Of a stretch of 29,903 nucleotides of DNA, positions 22,929 through 29,903 are shown in pieces. The stretch spans positions 1 through 29,903 of the forward strand of contig JAJRUE010000186.1 of NCBI GenBank assembly GCA_024277955.1. The letters are read 5' to 3'. The translations under genes were made by a program, and so were the position numbers. This DNA comes from Alphaproteobacteria bacterium (GTDB taxonomy: Bacteria > Pseudomonadota > Alphaproteobacteria > Rhodobacterales > Rhodobacteraceae). Under the pieces are notes generated by a model. The model did no database searches. It had not been told where the DNA came from and saw only the letters and a program-made list of their open reading frames with translations. Within the stretch, counting starts at the first letter, position 1, and every line of letters begins with the position of its first letter.

Positions 22929-23939
22929 TCAACGCTTTCCCAACATTGCCAGGCGAATCAGGGCCCGTTCCATCAGCGCCATCTGAGGCGCCTTTGCCGC
23001 AGAACGCAACTGCAGGTCGGTGTCGGTGAGAAGTTGCAGCGCCTGTTCCAGCCGCCCCAACCCCCAGTGCCTGGCCTGGCGCGCCATCCGGTCGCGGCGC
23101 GGGCCGAAGACCGGCGGGCGGACCCGGGTCATGTCGCCGCCGCTTGCCGCCGCGGCGTGCAGAACCCGGAAATGCCGCGTCGCGCCGATGCACAGCCCCA
23201 CCGGCTGCACGCCCTGCGCCTGCAGCTTGCGCAGCACCGGGGCGATATCGCCGTCACGGCCTTCGGCCACGCAATGCAACACGTCGTCCAGCGCGGCTTC
23301 GGTGCTGGCCGGGGTGCAGGCCAGCACGTCCTGCGAGCTTACCGGCTTTTCGTCGCCCACCTTGTAAAGCGACAGCTTTTCAAGGGTTTGGCGAAAATCC
23401 CCGGGGTCCAGAACCCGCGACAGGGCGATCACGTCCTGCATCGCGCCGCTGTCCACCCGGGTCAGCCCGGCAGCGGTCAGCATCGCTTCGATCTCGGCCC
23501 GGCCCGGCGGGTCGTCATAGACCGCCGCAGCCAGCGCGCTGGGGTGAGCTTCGAACAGTTTGCGCAGGGACGAACGCGCGTTCAGCATGCCGGCGGTCAC
23601 GATGATCTGGGCGTCGCCTTCGCGCCAGTCCTGCAAGGCCGCGGCGATGGTCTTTGTCAGCCCGTCGGTGGCGTCTTCGACAAAGGCGACGCGGGGGCCG
23701 GGGAAAAAGCTTTGGGTGGCGGCGGCGTCCAGCAGCATCGCCGGATCCTTGCGCAGCTCGGATGCGGGCAGGCGGGTCAGGCGCATTTCCTCTTCGCCGT
23801 TCTCGCCGATCAGCGCCTTGATCACCTGCTGGCGCTTCAGCGCCACGCGCATCGGATCGGGGCCGTAGATCAGCAGGCCGGCGCGCGCCGGGTCGGGCCT
23901 GGAAAAATACGAGACAGCCTCGCGACCGGAAAGCTTCAT
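22929..23939 (-). CDS. holA: DNA polymerase III subunit delta
   Basis: This 336-residue clamp-loader subunit opens the beta clamp within the DnaX complex. 'GLLIYGPDPMRVALKRQQVIKALIG' (21-45) is the degenerate P-loop region (no functional ATP site), followed by 'PRVAFVEDATDGL'. The GLTRV...ALSRVLDPGDFRQTLEKLSLYK segment is the middle domain. The C-terminal collar ('DTDLQLRSAAKAPQMALMERALIRLAML') carries the DxxLK-like LRSA motif typical of HolA. Start ATG 23939 overlaps the lptE stop (ATGA). The lptE-holA pairing after leuS is a classic arrangement in many proteobacteria. Length is normal. Confidence 0.95.
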   Translation of the reverse strand: MKLSGREAVSYFSRPDPARAGLLIYGPDPMRVALKRQQVIKALIGENGEEEMRLTRLPASELRKDPAMLLDAAATQSFFPGPRVAFVEDATDGLTKTIAAALQDWREGDAQIIVTAGMLNARSSLRKLFEAHPSALAAAVYDDPPGRAEIEAMLTAAGLTRVDSGAMQDVIALSRVLDPGDFRQTLEKLSLYKVGDEKPVSSQDVLACTPASTEAALDDVLHCVAEGRDGDIAPVLRKLQAQGVQPVGLCIGATRHFRVLHAAAASGGDMTRVRPPVFGPRRDRMARQARHWGLGRLEQALQLLTDTDLQLRSAAKAPQMALMERALIRLAMLGKR

Positions 23940-24463
23940 TGCGCCCAGCTTGGCGAGGTCGCGATCAGCCGGGTGACGATCTGGTCGGCCAGCGCCACCA
24001 TCAGCCGCGCATAGGCGTCGCGTTCGGCCGAAAGCGTGGCGACCGTCGCGTTGGTGTTCGGAGGCGTCGCCGTCACATCGACCGAGCCCACCGAATAGCC
24101 GGTGAACGTGTCGGTGCTGCCCGAGGTCACCTCGCGCCCGGTAGCGATGTCGCGCAACACATAGCGCACCTTGCCGAACACGTTGTAGCGGACGATTTCC
24201 TGGCCGGGGGTCACGCCAACCCCTTCGCGCACGGTGTCGATCTTGTAGGACAGCCGGTAGCGCGGGGTTTCCGGCCGGCCCAGCCGCTGTTCGAGTTGCG
24301 CCACCAGATCGAAGGAATTGCGGTCGGTGGGCGGATCGACCGCAACCTGCACGCGCAGACCGCGCGCCGGGCCGTCGGGCGCATAGGCCGGCGTGTAGCC
24401 GCAGGCCGAAAGCCCGGCCATCACAAAGGCAGCTGTCAGGAATTTCCGTCTAGATGACCACAT
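23936..24463 (-). CDS. lptE: LPS-assembly lipoprotein LptE
   Basis: This is a 175-residue protein. The signal peptide ends with the lipobox LSAC, so C21 is lipidated and the protein sits on the inner leaflet of the outer membrane. It plugs LptD during LPS transport. The following CGYTPAYAPDGPARGL pattern (Cys-Gly-Tyr/Phe start) is typical of LptE. The rest shows the small alpha/beta fold: 'FDLVAQLEQRLGRPETPRYRLSYKID' followed by beta strands with 'VGSVDVTATPPNTNATVATLSAERDAYARLMVALADQIVTRL'. ATG 24463 overlaps the end of leuS by 14 nt, and the stop overlaps holA by 4 nt. lptD is not in the window. Confidence 0.93.
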   Translation of the reverse strand: MWSSRRKFLTAAFVMAGLSACGYTPAYAPDGPARGLRVQVAVDPPTDRNSFDLVAQLEQRLGRPETPRYRLSYKIDTVREGVGVTPGQEIVRYNVFGKVRYVLRDIATGREVTSGSTDTFTGYSVGSVDVTATPPNTNATVATLSAERDAYARLMVALADQIVTRLIATSPSWAQ

Positions 24464-26996
24464 TCACGATTCGCCCCGGCACCACGATCAGTTTCTTCGG
24501 CGCCCCACCCGCGAGCGCCTTGACCACAGCATCATTTGCCAGCGCCAGTTTTTCAACCTCTTCTTTCGGCAGATCGCGCGGTACGGTGATTTCCGAACGC
24601 CGCTTGCCGTTCACCTGGATCGGCAGGGTGACGGTATCTTCCACCAGCAGCGATTCGTCGGCCTTGGGCCAGGGCGCCTGCGCCACCAGGCCTTCACCGC
24701 CCAGCGCCGCCCAGATTTCTTCGGCCATATGCGGAACGAAGGGCGACATCAGTTGAGCCAGAGCGCGCATCGCGGTTTTCTGCATGTCGCCGCCGGCCGC
24801 GGATTTCGCCAGCGTGTTGATAAAGGCGTAAAGCTCGGCGATCGCCTTGTTGAAGGCAAAGGTTTCAATGCTTTGCGTCACCGCAAAGATCGCCTTGTGC
24901 ATGGCGCGGTTCAGCTCGGCGTCCCCCTTGCCGGCGCCCGGCGCCATGGCGGCGATCCTTTCGCCCAGCGCCCAGAGGCGCGACAGGTGCTTGAAGGTCG
25001 CATCCGCCCCCGAGGCCGTCCATTCCACGTCGCGTTCCGGCGGGCTGTCGGACAGCACGAACCAGCGCGCGGCATCGGCGCCGTAGTCGCGCACGATATT
25101 GACCGGATCGACCACGTTCTTTTTCGATTTCGACATCTTGGCCGAAGGAATGACTTCGACCGGTTCGCCGGTGGCGATCAGCTTGCCGCCCTCGACCTCT
25201 TCGGGCAGGTGATAGACCGGGCGGCCCTTGTCGTCGCGGGTCTGGTAGATCTCGTGGGTGACCATGCCCTGGGTGAAGAGCGCATCGAACGGCTCGATCG
25301 CCTTGGCCGGCAGGTGGCCGCAGATGTGCATGGCGCGCGCGAAGAACCGCGAATAGAGCAGGTGCAAGATCGCGTGTTCGATGCCGCCGATATACTGATC
25401 GACGTTCATCCAGTAGTCGGCGTCCGCCGGGTCGGTCGGGGTCGGCGCATGCGGCGAGGTAAAGCGCGCGTAATACCAGGACGAATCCACGAAGGTGTCC
25501 ATCGTGTCGGTTTCGCGTTTCGCCGGTTCGCCGCAGACCGGGCAGGGCACGTCGCGCCAGGTCGGGTGCCGGTCCAGCGGGTTGCCGGGCTTGTCGAAAC
25601 TCACGTCTTCGGGAAGGCGCACCGGCAGGTTTTCCTTTTTCTCGGGCACCACGCCGCAGCTGTCGCAATGCACCACCGGGATCGGGCAGCCCCAGTAGCG
25701 CTGGCGGCTGATGCCCCAGTCGCGCAGCCGGTATTTCGTGACGCCCTTGCCGACGCCGTGCGATTCGCAATAGGCGATCGCCGCGTCCACCGCCTGTTCG
25801 CCGGTCATCACCTCGTCGCCGGCCAGCTTGCGCACCCATTTCACCTTTTCGGTTTTCGGCGGCACAAAGGCCTGGTCCTGGACCGGCGCGCCGTTTTCCA
25901 ACGCCACGAAGGTATCGATCACCGGCAGGCCGTATTTGCGGGCGAAATCCAGGTCGCGCTGGTCGTGGGCGGGGCAGCCGAAAATCGCGCCGGTGCCGTA
26001 GTCCATCAAGATGAAATTGGCGATGTAGACCGGCAATTCCCAAGTATCATCAAAGGGATGGCGCACCCGCAGCCCGGTATCAAACCCCTTCTTTTCCGCC
26101 TTTTCCAGCGCCTCTTCGGTGGTGGCCATGCGGCGGCATTCGGCGTTGAAGGCGGCGACATCTTCGCGGTCGGTCTCCAGCAGCCGGGCCAGCGGATGAT
26201 CCGGCGATATGCCGACAAAGGACGCCCCCATCAGCGTGTCGGGGCGGGTGGTGTAGACCTCAATCCCGTCAAAGCCTTCGGGGCCGCGCAGCAGTTCAAA
26301 CGAAAACTGCAGCCCGCGCGACTTGCCGATCCAGTTGCGCTGCATCAGCTTGACCTTTTCGGGCCAGTTGTCGAGGTGGTCGATGGCTTCCAGCAGTTCT
26401 TCGGAATAGTCGGAAATGCGGAAGAACCACTGGGTCAGTTCGCGCCGTTCGACTTCGGCCCCCGACCGCCAGCCCTTGCCGTCGATCACCTGTTCGTTGG
26501 CCAGCACCGTCATGTCCACCGGATCCCAGTTGACCACCGAGTTCTTGCGATACACCAGCCCCTTTTCCATGAAGTCGATGAACATGGATTGCTGCTGGCC
26601 GTAGTATTCCGGGTCGCAGGTGGCGAATTCGCGGCTCCAATCCAGCGACCAGCCCAGCGGCTTCATCTGTTCCTTCATCGCGGCGATCTGCTGGTAGGTC
26701 GAGGCCTTGGGGTGGATCCCCGACTGCATGGCCGCGTTTTCCGCCGGCATTCCAAAGGCGTCCCAGCCCATCGGGTGCAGCACGTTGTGGCCGGTCGCCA
26801 GCTTGTAGCGCGCGACCACGTCGCCCATCGTGTAGTTGCGCACATGCCCCATGTGGATGCGCCCGGAGGGGTAGGGGAACATTTCCAGCACATAATACTT
26901 GGGCTTGTCGTCCGATCGGCGCGCGACAAAGGTGCCGGCCTCTTCCCAGGCCTGCTGCCATTTCTTTTCCACCGAATTCGGGTCGTAGCGGGACAT
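24450..26996 (-). CDS. leuS: Leucyl-tRNA synthetase
   Basis: This 848-residue class I synthetase charges tRNA-Leu. The HIGH-type HMGH (48-51) and KMSKS (620-624) signatures form the Rossmann catalytic site. The editing domain with TTRPDTLMG (249-257) hydrolyses mischarged tRNA. Zinc-binding cysteines appear as HCDSCG (443-448) and CPVCG (485-489). The order is normal for bacterial LeuRS. The start is placed at ATG 26996 (MSRYDPNSVEKKW), which has AAGGA 8 nt upstream. An ATG at 27014 lies in the tail of a terminator-like hairpin and would add six residues. It is followed by the overlapping lptE and preceded by the DUF3576 lipoprotein gene. Confidence 0.97.
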   Translation of the reverse strand: MSRYDPNSVEKKWQQAWEEAGTFVARRSDDKPKYYVLEMFPYPSGRIHMGHVRNYTMGDVVARYKLATGHNVLHPMGWDAFGMPAENAAMQSGIHPKASTYQQIAAMKEQMKPLGWSLDWSREFATCDPEYYGQQQSMFIDFMEKGLVYRKNSVVNWDPVDMTVLANEQVIDGKGWRSGAEVERRELTQWFFRISDYSEELLEAIDHLDNWPEKVKLMQRNWIGKSRGLQFSFELLRGPEGFDGIEVYTTRPDTLMGASFVGISPDHPLARLLETDREDVAAFNAECRRMATTEEALEKAEKKGFDTGLRVRHPFDDTWELPVYIANFILMDYGTGAIFGCPAHDQRDLDFARKYGLPVIDTFVALENGAPVQDQAFVPPKTEKVKWVRKLAGDEVMTGEQAVDAAIAYCESHGVGKGVTKYRLRDWGISRQRYWGCPIPVVHCDSCGVVPEKKENLPVRLPEDVSFDKPGNPLDRHPTWRDVPCPVCGEPAKRETDTMDTFVDSSWYYARFTSPHAPTPTDPADADYWMNVDQYIGGIEHAILHLLYSRFFARAMHICGHLPAKAIEPFDALFTQGMVTHEIYQTRDDKGRPVYHLPEEVEGGKLIATGEPVEVIPSAKMSKSKKNVVDPVNIVRDYGADAARWFVLSDSPPERDVEWTASGADATFKHLSRLWALGERIAAMAPGAGKGDAELNRAMHKAIFAVTQSIETFAFNKAIAELYAFINTLAKSAAGGDMQKTAMRALAQLMSPFVPHMAEEIWAALGGEGLVAQAPWPKADESLLVEDTVTLPIQVNGKRRSEITVPRDLPKEEVEKLALANDAVVKALAGGAPKKLIVVPGRIVNVVI

Positions 26997-27019
26997 GGTC
27001 TGGTCCTTCTTCATGAAAA

Positions 27020-27038
27020 CGCCGGGCGGGGCCCGGCG
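27020..27038 (-). terminator. Terminator-like hairpin directly upstream of leuS
   Basis: CGCCGGGC (27020-27027) and GCCCGGCG (27031-27038) form an 8-bp GC stem with a 3-nt loop. On the minus strand it is followed by TTTTC (27019-27015) and then the first candidate ATG of leuS at 27014. It could end the DUF3576 transcript or act as a cis-regulatory hairpin; with only four T residues it may be leaky. Confidence 0.5.
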
Positions 27039-27086
27039 CTGGTGGTAATTCGTTTGCCGGCCGGGGTCTAGGGCCGGTTGGCTTGC

Positions 27087-27635
27087 TCAGCTGCCGCCCT
27101 GGCGCAGCTGGCGGGCACGCGCAAGGATGGCGTCTTCCACGGCGCGCACGGTCGCGGCGCTGGCGGTGCGCCCGCGGGTGGCCAGCGAAACATGCAGCGA
27201 AGCCGCGTCCAGCGCCGGCTGGTTGATGAGAATCGTCGCGCGATACGCCCGTCCGCCCCCCGGCGGCGTGCCATAGCCGGTGACGATCACCCCGGTAAAG
27301 GGATCGGCCGAGCGGATCGGCAGGAAGCTCAGCACATCGAGCGCCGCCTGCCAGATATACTTGTTCACCTGCACGGTAGCATTGGGGTCGGGCCGGTTGC
27401 GCCCGAACAGGCCCCGGCGCGGCGTGCGCTGGGTGAACAGCGACTGTGCCGGCGGCGGGGTTCCCGCGGTTGCGTTTTCCGGTAGCGTGTCTTCGGCCGT
27501 GGCGATCTGCGGCGCGCCGCCACCGAACAGCCTGCCGCCAAAGGACGAAAGGCTGCCCCGCCCGCCGCCGCATCCGGCAAGCACGAGACTCAGCCCCAAG
27601 ATCAGCCCGGCGGCTCTGACCTGTCGCATCTGCAT
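27087..27635 (-). CDS. DUF3576 domain-containing lipoprotein
   Basis: This is a 182-residue protein. The lipobox LAGC (19-22) after a short signal peptide predicts lipidation at C22 and outer-membrane attachment. A glycine-rich linker (23-45) leads to the DUF3576 domain (about 86-180): 'NKYIWQAALDVLSFLPIRSADPFTGVIVTGYG' and 'YRATILINQPALDAASLHVSLATRGR'. DUF3576 is an alphaproteobacterial family, usually encoded just before leuS, as here. Its function is unknown. ATG 27635 has GGAGGG 7 nt upstream. The gene diverges from the porin across 254 bp. Whether it reads through to leuS depends on the hairpin at 27020-27038. Confidence 0.88.
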   Translation of the reverse strand: MQMRQVRAAGLILGLSLVLAGCGGGRGSLSSFGGRLFGGGAPQIATAEDTLPENATAGTPPPAQSLFTQRTPRRGLFGRNRPDPNATVQVNKYIWQAALDVLSFLPIRSADPFTGVIVTGYGTPPGGGRAYRATILINQPALDAASLHVSLATRGRTASAATVRAVEDAILARARQLRQGGS

Positions 27636-27835
27636 GTTAAACCCTCCGTGCGGCGCTATGCCCTTGCCGGTGTATCGGGTCGCAATTCAGGTCACAAGAA
27701 TTTTTGCCTTTGCCGCCGTTTGCACCGCGAAAAACAGACTGTGGCAAAGCTGCACCATTGGCCCAGACATTGCGCCCCCAATGTGGCACTTGCTTGAAAT
27801 CGAAAGGCCAAGACGTCACAGAGGTGATCATCTGC

Positions 27836-27864
27836 TTGGTCCGGACTGGCCGGCCAAGTTTAAT
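27836..27864 (+). promoter_or_regulatory. Candidate porin promoter
   Basis: TTGGTC (27836-27841) and TTTAAT (27859-27864) are separated by exactly 17 nt, 25 nt before the porin start. The spacer holds the 10-bp perfect palindrome TGGCCGGCCA (27847-27856), a possible operator. Shine-Dalgarno GAGGGA lies at 27879-27884. Confidence 0.5.
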
Positions 27865-27889
27865 TGTAGAATAACTCTGAGGGATCACG

Positions 27890-28828
27890 ATGAAAAAACT
27901 CATCCTCATGACTTCTGCCCTGACCTTCGTGGGCGGCGTTGCATACGCCGGCATGGACGTCACTGGCGAAGCTTCTGTGGCTTACGGCAACTGGGGCACC
28001 GGTGCCGCCGCCGCTGCGTTCAGCTTCAACACCGGCATCACCGTCAAGCTGGAAGAAACCAGCGGCGACCTGACCTACGGCGCCAAGGTTTCGATCGACG
28101 CGGACGCTGGCACCGTTTCCGACGGCACCATCTGGGTTTCCGGCGGCTTCGGCAAGGCTTCGTTCGGCATCGACGCGTTCGACCAGCTGTCCGAAGACGT
28201 TGACGGCGCGCTCGACATCAACGGCGCGACCGCCAAGGAAAAACTGGGCGACGTGAAATACGAAGGCACCTTCGGCGCTGTTACGGCGACCCTGGTTGCC
28301 GACGCGGGTCTGGGCAACACCCCGACGACCGCCCCGAAGTGGTGGTTGGGCGTCGACTATGACGGCGGCACCTGGGGCGCTGGCGTCGAGACCGATTCGC
28401 TCGGCGCGAGCAAGGTCAAGGCCAACGCCGAAATCGCGTCGATGAAAGTCAACGTGAGCGCTGACTCGGCTGGCGCATGGGATCTGGCGGTTGCGCGCGA
28501 CTTTGGCGCTGTCAACGCGAAAGTGACCTACGACAGCACCGGCAAGACCGGTCTGGCCCTGAAGGGCAGCGCTGGCGACGTGACCTGGAAAGTGGCGGGC
28601 GATTCGGCCGGCGGCGCATCCGCTTCGGTCGACTACACCATGGGCGACCTGTCGGTTGGCGTGGCTTACGACAATGCCGACGCCGGCACCGCTGGCGTCA
28701 AGGACTTCGGCGACGCCGCCGACCTGCAGCTGACCGTCGGTTACAAGATGGACATGCTGAACTTTGGCTTCAAGGTCAACGACCAGAGCGAATACGAAGT
28801 GAAGATGACCGCTGGCTTCACTTTCTAA
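27890..28828 (+). CDS. Outer-membrane porin
   Basis: This is a 312-residue protein. The signal peptide MKKLILMTSALTFVGGVAYA (1-20) is followed by a mature protein made of alternating short beta strands with glycine, aspartate and threonine turns. The C-terminus ends in ...MTAGFTF; the terminal Phe is the outer-membrane assembly signal recognised by the BAM complex. Composition and length match the small 16-stranded porin family common in Rhodobacteraceae, forming water-filled channels for small solutes. The codon set is more restricted than in neighbouring genes (GGC, GCT, ACC, GAC preferred), suggesting high expression. It has its own likely promoter and a strong terminator, so it is monocistronic. 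Specificity cannot be deduced. Confidence 0.92.
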   Translation: MKKLILMTSALTFVGGVAYAGMDVTGEASVAYGNWGTGAAAAAFSFNTGITVKLEETSGDLTYGAKVSIDADAGTVSDGTIWVSGGFGKASFGIDAFDQLSEDVDGALDINGATAKEKLGDVKYEGTFGAVTATLVADAGLGNTPTTAPKWWLGVDYDGGTWGAGVETDSLGASKVKANAEIASMKVNVSADSAGAWDLAVARDFGAVNAKVTYDSTGKTGLALKGSAGDVTWKVAGDSAGGASASVDYTMGDLSVGVAYDNADAGTAGVKDFGDAADLQLTVGYKMDMLNFGFKVNDQSEYEVKMTAGFTF

Positions 28829-28855
28829 GCCAACCGATCATTCGATCCAAAGTTG

Positions 28856-28886
28856 AGAGCGGGCCTTGTGCCCGCTCTTTTCTTTT
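28856..28886 (+). terminator. Intrinsic terminator of the porin gene
   Basis: AGAGCGGGC (28856-28864) and GCCCGCTCT (28870-28878) form a perfect 9-bp stem with a 5-nt loop, followed by TTTCTTTT (28879-28886). It lies 27 nt after the porin stop. Confidence 0.92.
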
Positions 28887-28935
28887 GGGCCGCCGCGTGG
28901 TTGAGAATACCCAGAACGTTCACGCCGGGGGTCAC

Positions 28936-29583
28936 ATGTCCTTGAAAGAAATAACGTCTCGTATCCATGCCGCCGAACGCCGGGCCGGCCGGCCCAAGGG
29001 CAGCACCCGCCTGATCGCCGTGTCCAAGATGCAGCCCGCCGAACGGGTGGTTGCGGTTCTGGAGGAAGGTCACCGCCTGTTCGGCGAAAACCGGGTGCAG
29101 GAAGCGGCCGGGAAATGGCCCGCCTGGCGCGACGCCTACGCGGGCGTCGAACTGCATCTGCTGGGGCCGCTGCAAACTAACAAGGCGCGTCAGGCGCTTG
29201 AGATGTTCGACGCGATCCATTCGCTGGACCGCCCGAAACTGGCGCGCACGCTGGCGCGGTTGGCGCAGGAACGCGGCGATTGCCCGGACCTGTTCGTGCA
29301 GGTCAACACCGGCGAAGAGCCGCAAAAGGCCGGGGTTCTGCCAGCCGACGCCGATGCCTTTGTGCAGGAATGCCGCGACCTGGACCTGCCGGTAAAAGGG
29401 CTGATGTGCATCCCGCCGGTGGACGAAGAGCCGGCGCTGCATTTCGCGTTGCTGGCGAAGATCGCCGAACGCAACGGGCTGGCCTGGCTTTCGATGGGCA
29501 TGAGCGCTGATTTCGAAACCGCCGTGGCGCTGGGCGCAACCCATGTGCGTGTCGGTTCGGCAATCTTCGGGGCCAGGGGCTAA
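28936..29583 (+). CDS. YggS family pyridoxal phosphate-binding protein (PLP homeostasis protein)
   Basis: This 215-residue TIM-barrel protein binds PLP without known catalysis and helps control free PLP. The Schiff-base lysine is K31 in LIAVSKMQP. HLLGPLQTNKARQ is the HxxGxxQxNK motif of the family. The end SMGMSADFETAVALGATHVRVGSAIFG is the phosphate-binding C-terminal signature. ATG 28936 has a GGGGG 4 nt upstream. Length is slightly short of E. coli YggS (234), mainly at the N-terminus. It is transcribed from the region after the porin terminator. Its stop TAA (29581-29583) overlaps the first bases of the palindromic repeat copy B. Confidence 0.93.
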   Translation: MSLKEITSRIHAAERRAGRPKGSTRLIAVSKMQPAERVVAVLEEGHRLFGENRVQEAAGKWPAWRDAYAGVELHLLGPLQTNKARQALEMFDAIHSLDRPKLARTLARLAQERGDCPDLFVQVNTGEEPQKAGVLPADADAFVQECRDLDLPVKGLMCIPPVDEEPALHFALLAKIAERNGLAWLSMGMSADFETAVALGATHVRVGSAIFGARG

Positions 29584-29768
29584 ATTGTGTCGCGTTCGAT
29601 CGGATTCACGCCGCCCGGGACGCGTAGCGGCCCGGGCATGCGCCCGCCTGCTCGGTCGCACCTATGGTGCGCTTCAAGCGCAACGGCGGGCGCATCTGCG
29701 CCCACCCGGGCGGCCGCATTCCCTCTGTTCGGCGCAGAGACGAATCCGATCTGGAGAGACATGCTTGT
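29581..29768 (+). repeat. 188-bp palindromic MITE-like repeat, copy B
   Basis: This is the second copy of the element at 11864-12051, in the opposite orientation and with the same length. Its inner arms ATGCGCCCGCC (29638-29648) / GGCGGGCGCAT (29685-29695) and hairpin CGCACC-TAT-GGTGCG (29657-29671) are retained exactly; only the hairpin loop differs (TCT in copy A). Ends carry GATCGGATTC (29599-29608) and its complement GAATCCGATC (29742-29751). The outermost 6 bp are less well conserved than in copy A. It starts on the stop codon of the YggS gene. Confidence 0.85.
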
Positions 29769-29775
29769 CTTATGA

Positions 29776-29901
29776 CTTTTGTCGGCATCTGCGGCAAAAG
29801 GGAGCCACTGCACGCCACGCCATTCATGGCGTGCAGTGGCGGTGGTCGGATCGATACAGGCTTGGTCGCAAGGGACCGTTTTAGAGTTTGATCGGCCACC
29901 G
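29776..29901 (+). other. Run of hairpins at the right edge
   Basis: Three structures follow copy B of the repeat. Stem 1 is CTTTTGTCG/CGGCAAAAG (29776-29784/29792-29800, one U-G pair). Stem 2 is the perfect 14-bp GCCACTGCACGCCA/TGGCGTGCAGTGGC (29804-29817/29827-29840). Stem 3 is an imperfect closing pair, GGTGGTCGGATC (29841-29852) with GATCGGCCACC near 29891-29901. No T-run or gene accompanies them. Confidence 0.4.
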
Positions 29902-29903
29902 TC

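Noticed and set aside
24729..27071. Plus-strand open frame of 780 codons
   Set aside because: It lies entirely antisense to leuS, a certain gene; long antisense frames are expected from GC-rich codon bias, and the translation is His/Arg/Val-rich without any domain.
29885..29891. AGAGTTTGATC, identical to the start of 16S rRNA genes
   Set aside because: The bases after it do not continue as 16S rRNA (no CCTGGCTCAG), so it is a chance 11-base match.
1..29903. CRISPR arrays, rRNA genes, transposase genes
   Set aside because: No regularly spaced repeats, rRNA core sequence or transposase reading frame could be found on either strand.

Overview
The window looks like a chromosomal segment of a GC-rich alphaproteobacterium, most likely a member of the Rhodobacteraceae/Roseobacter group. 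The evidence is a complete CcrM GANTC methyltransferase, the alphaproteobacterial families DUF2125, DUF3576, DUF4170 and TIGR03862, the leuS-lptE-holA and pmbA-cysQ-DUF4170-KdtA-lpxK gene orders, and a small porin typical of marine Rhodobacterales. Most genes are housekeeping and tightly packed, with many 4-nt or 14-nt overlaps between stop and start. I see no phage, integrase, transposase gene or CRISPR array.

Layout. 1-535: N-terminus of an RND/MMPL exporter running off the left edge. 641-716: tRNA-Arg(CCT). 827-1906: a single-domain MetE-like protein. 1928-3697 (minus): an apparent operon of a small secreted protein, a membrane-anchored winged-helix protein and a 2OG-Fe(II) oxygenase of the BesD/HalD type broken by an in-frame TAA. 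3883-4482: a proline-rich secreted protein. 4653-6478: rnhB and ccrM, with three GANTC sites in between. 6785-7117: a GYD protein. 7146-9446 (minus): mutY then alkane hydroxylase alkB. 9487-11866: DciA-like protein, DsbA and a CaiB-type CoA transferase. 12058-16790 (minus): envelope/sulfur cluster pmbA, cysQ, DUF4170, KdtA-like, lpxK. 16914-18428 (minus): DUF2125 protein. 18558-21159: SDR, crotonase and TIGR03862 flavoprotein, translationally coupled. 21182-21946 (minus): peptidoglycan-binding secreted protein. 22334-27635 (minus): DUF3576 lipoprotein, leuS, lptE, holA, GST. 27890-28828: porin. 28936-29583: YggS.

How the parts work together: several genes serve the outer membrane (LpxK and a KdtA-like enzyme for lipid A/core, LptE for LPS export, a porin, DUF3576 lipoprotein). 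Others serve DNA replication and quality control (CcrM, RNase HII, MutY, DciA-like, HolA). Periplasmic folding is represented by DsbA.

The most unusual items are these. (1) A 188-bp palindromic repeat with terminal inverted repeats is present twice in opposite orientation, 80 percent identical without gaps, each copy overlapping the stop codon of a neighbouring gene. (2) A winged-helix protein has its DNA-binding domain after two membrane segments, the reverse of ToxR/CadC, with a 19-bp inverted repeat upstream of its operon. (3) A BesD/HalD-type oxygenase carries a single nonsense codon just before its metal-binding HxD motif. (4) A KdtA-like protein lacks every hallmark active-site motif. 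(5) Three methylation sites lie in the ccrM promoter region. (6) A run of hairpins lies at the right edge.
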